NCBI GenBank assembly: GCA_900555335.1
Contig: USKU01000019.1
Span: forward strand, 1-15,256
Origin: an uncultured Atopobium sp.
GTDB taxonomy: Bacteria; Actinomycetota; Coriobacteriia; Coriobacteriales; Atopobiaceae
Length of the DNA stretch: 15,256 nt
Reading direction: 5' to 3'
Part shown: in pieces, positions 15,207-15,256 of the stretch
Numbering within the stretch: the first letter of the stretch is position 1
How the letters are laid out: each line of letters opens with the position of its first letter
The notes under the pieces: generated by a model
Told to the model about the DNA's origin: nothing
Database searches by the model: none
What the model saw: only the letters and a program-made list of their open reading frames with translations
Translations under genes and position numbers: made by a program

Positions 15207-15256
15207 ATGTATACACCTCAGGATCACACGTTTGCTGTCTGCGCTTATGGCGAGAG
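15207..15256 (+). CDS. Start of a plus-strand gene, probably a glycosyltransferase; cut by the window edge
   Basis: An open frame begins at ATG 15207, with GGA nine bases upstream and a good promoter before it. The 16 visible codons read MYTPQDHTFAVCAYGE and stay open to the edge. The FAVCAYGE stretch resembles the first beta-strand of GT2 glycosyltransferases (where the 'AYNE' motif is often 'AYGES'), which suits the neighbours. With so few residues this is only a likely assignment. Confidence 0.5.
   Translation, partial: MYTPQDHTFAVCAYGE

Overview
The window looks like chromosomal DNA of a moderate-GC actinobacterium. Protein flavour and gene content (a fused ECF ATPase, DUF4430 surface proteins, a mycobacterial-type Dcd, LicD and rhamnose genes) fit the Coriobacteriia, most likely Atopobiaceae such as Lancefieldella/Atopobium or a relative. 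That placement is inference from recognised protein families; no rRNA or other marker gene is present.

Region 1 (1-7884, all minus strand) reads as one operon in the order dcd, lgt, a 1271-residue surface protein, a short membrane-anchored DUF4430 protein, ecfT, and a double-ABC ecfA that runs off the left edge. Gaps are 21 and 4 bases for the first two junctions, and the last four genes are joined by stop/start overlaps (TAGTG, TAATG, ATGA). The two DUF4430 (transcobalamin C-terminal-like) proteins and the ECF module together look like a surface-capture plus ECF import system for a vitamin-like ligand, possibly a corrinoid. No S component is visible in the window. A hairpin terminator at 7950-7987 separates this operon from the genes upstream.

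Region 2 (8115-11703, minus strand) holds rfbC (dTDP-rhamnose precursor synthesis), a long U32-family protein related to the RNA hydroxylation factors, and a small NifU C-terminal-type Fe-S scaffold protein that ends ahead of that terminator.

Region 3 (11704-15256) is a surface-glycopolymer region. A GT2 glycosyltransferase and a DUF2304 membrane protein run on the plus strand. They converge on a flippase and a LicD-family phosphotransferase on the minus strand, meeting at a bidirectional hairpin that overlaps the flippase stop codon. A further plus-strand gene, probably another glycosyltransferase, starts at 15207 and is cut by the right edge. With rfbC, these genes could make, decorate and export a rhamnose-containing, phospho-substituted cell-wall polymer.

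No rRNA, tRNA, CRISPR array, insertion sequence or phage gene was recognised. There is no stretch over 300 bases without a gene.
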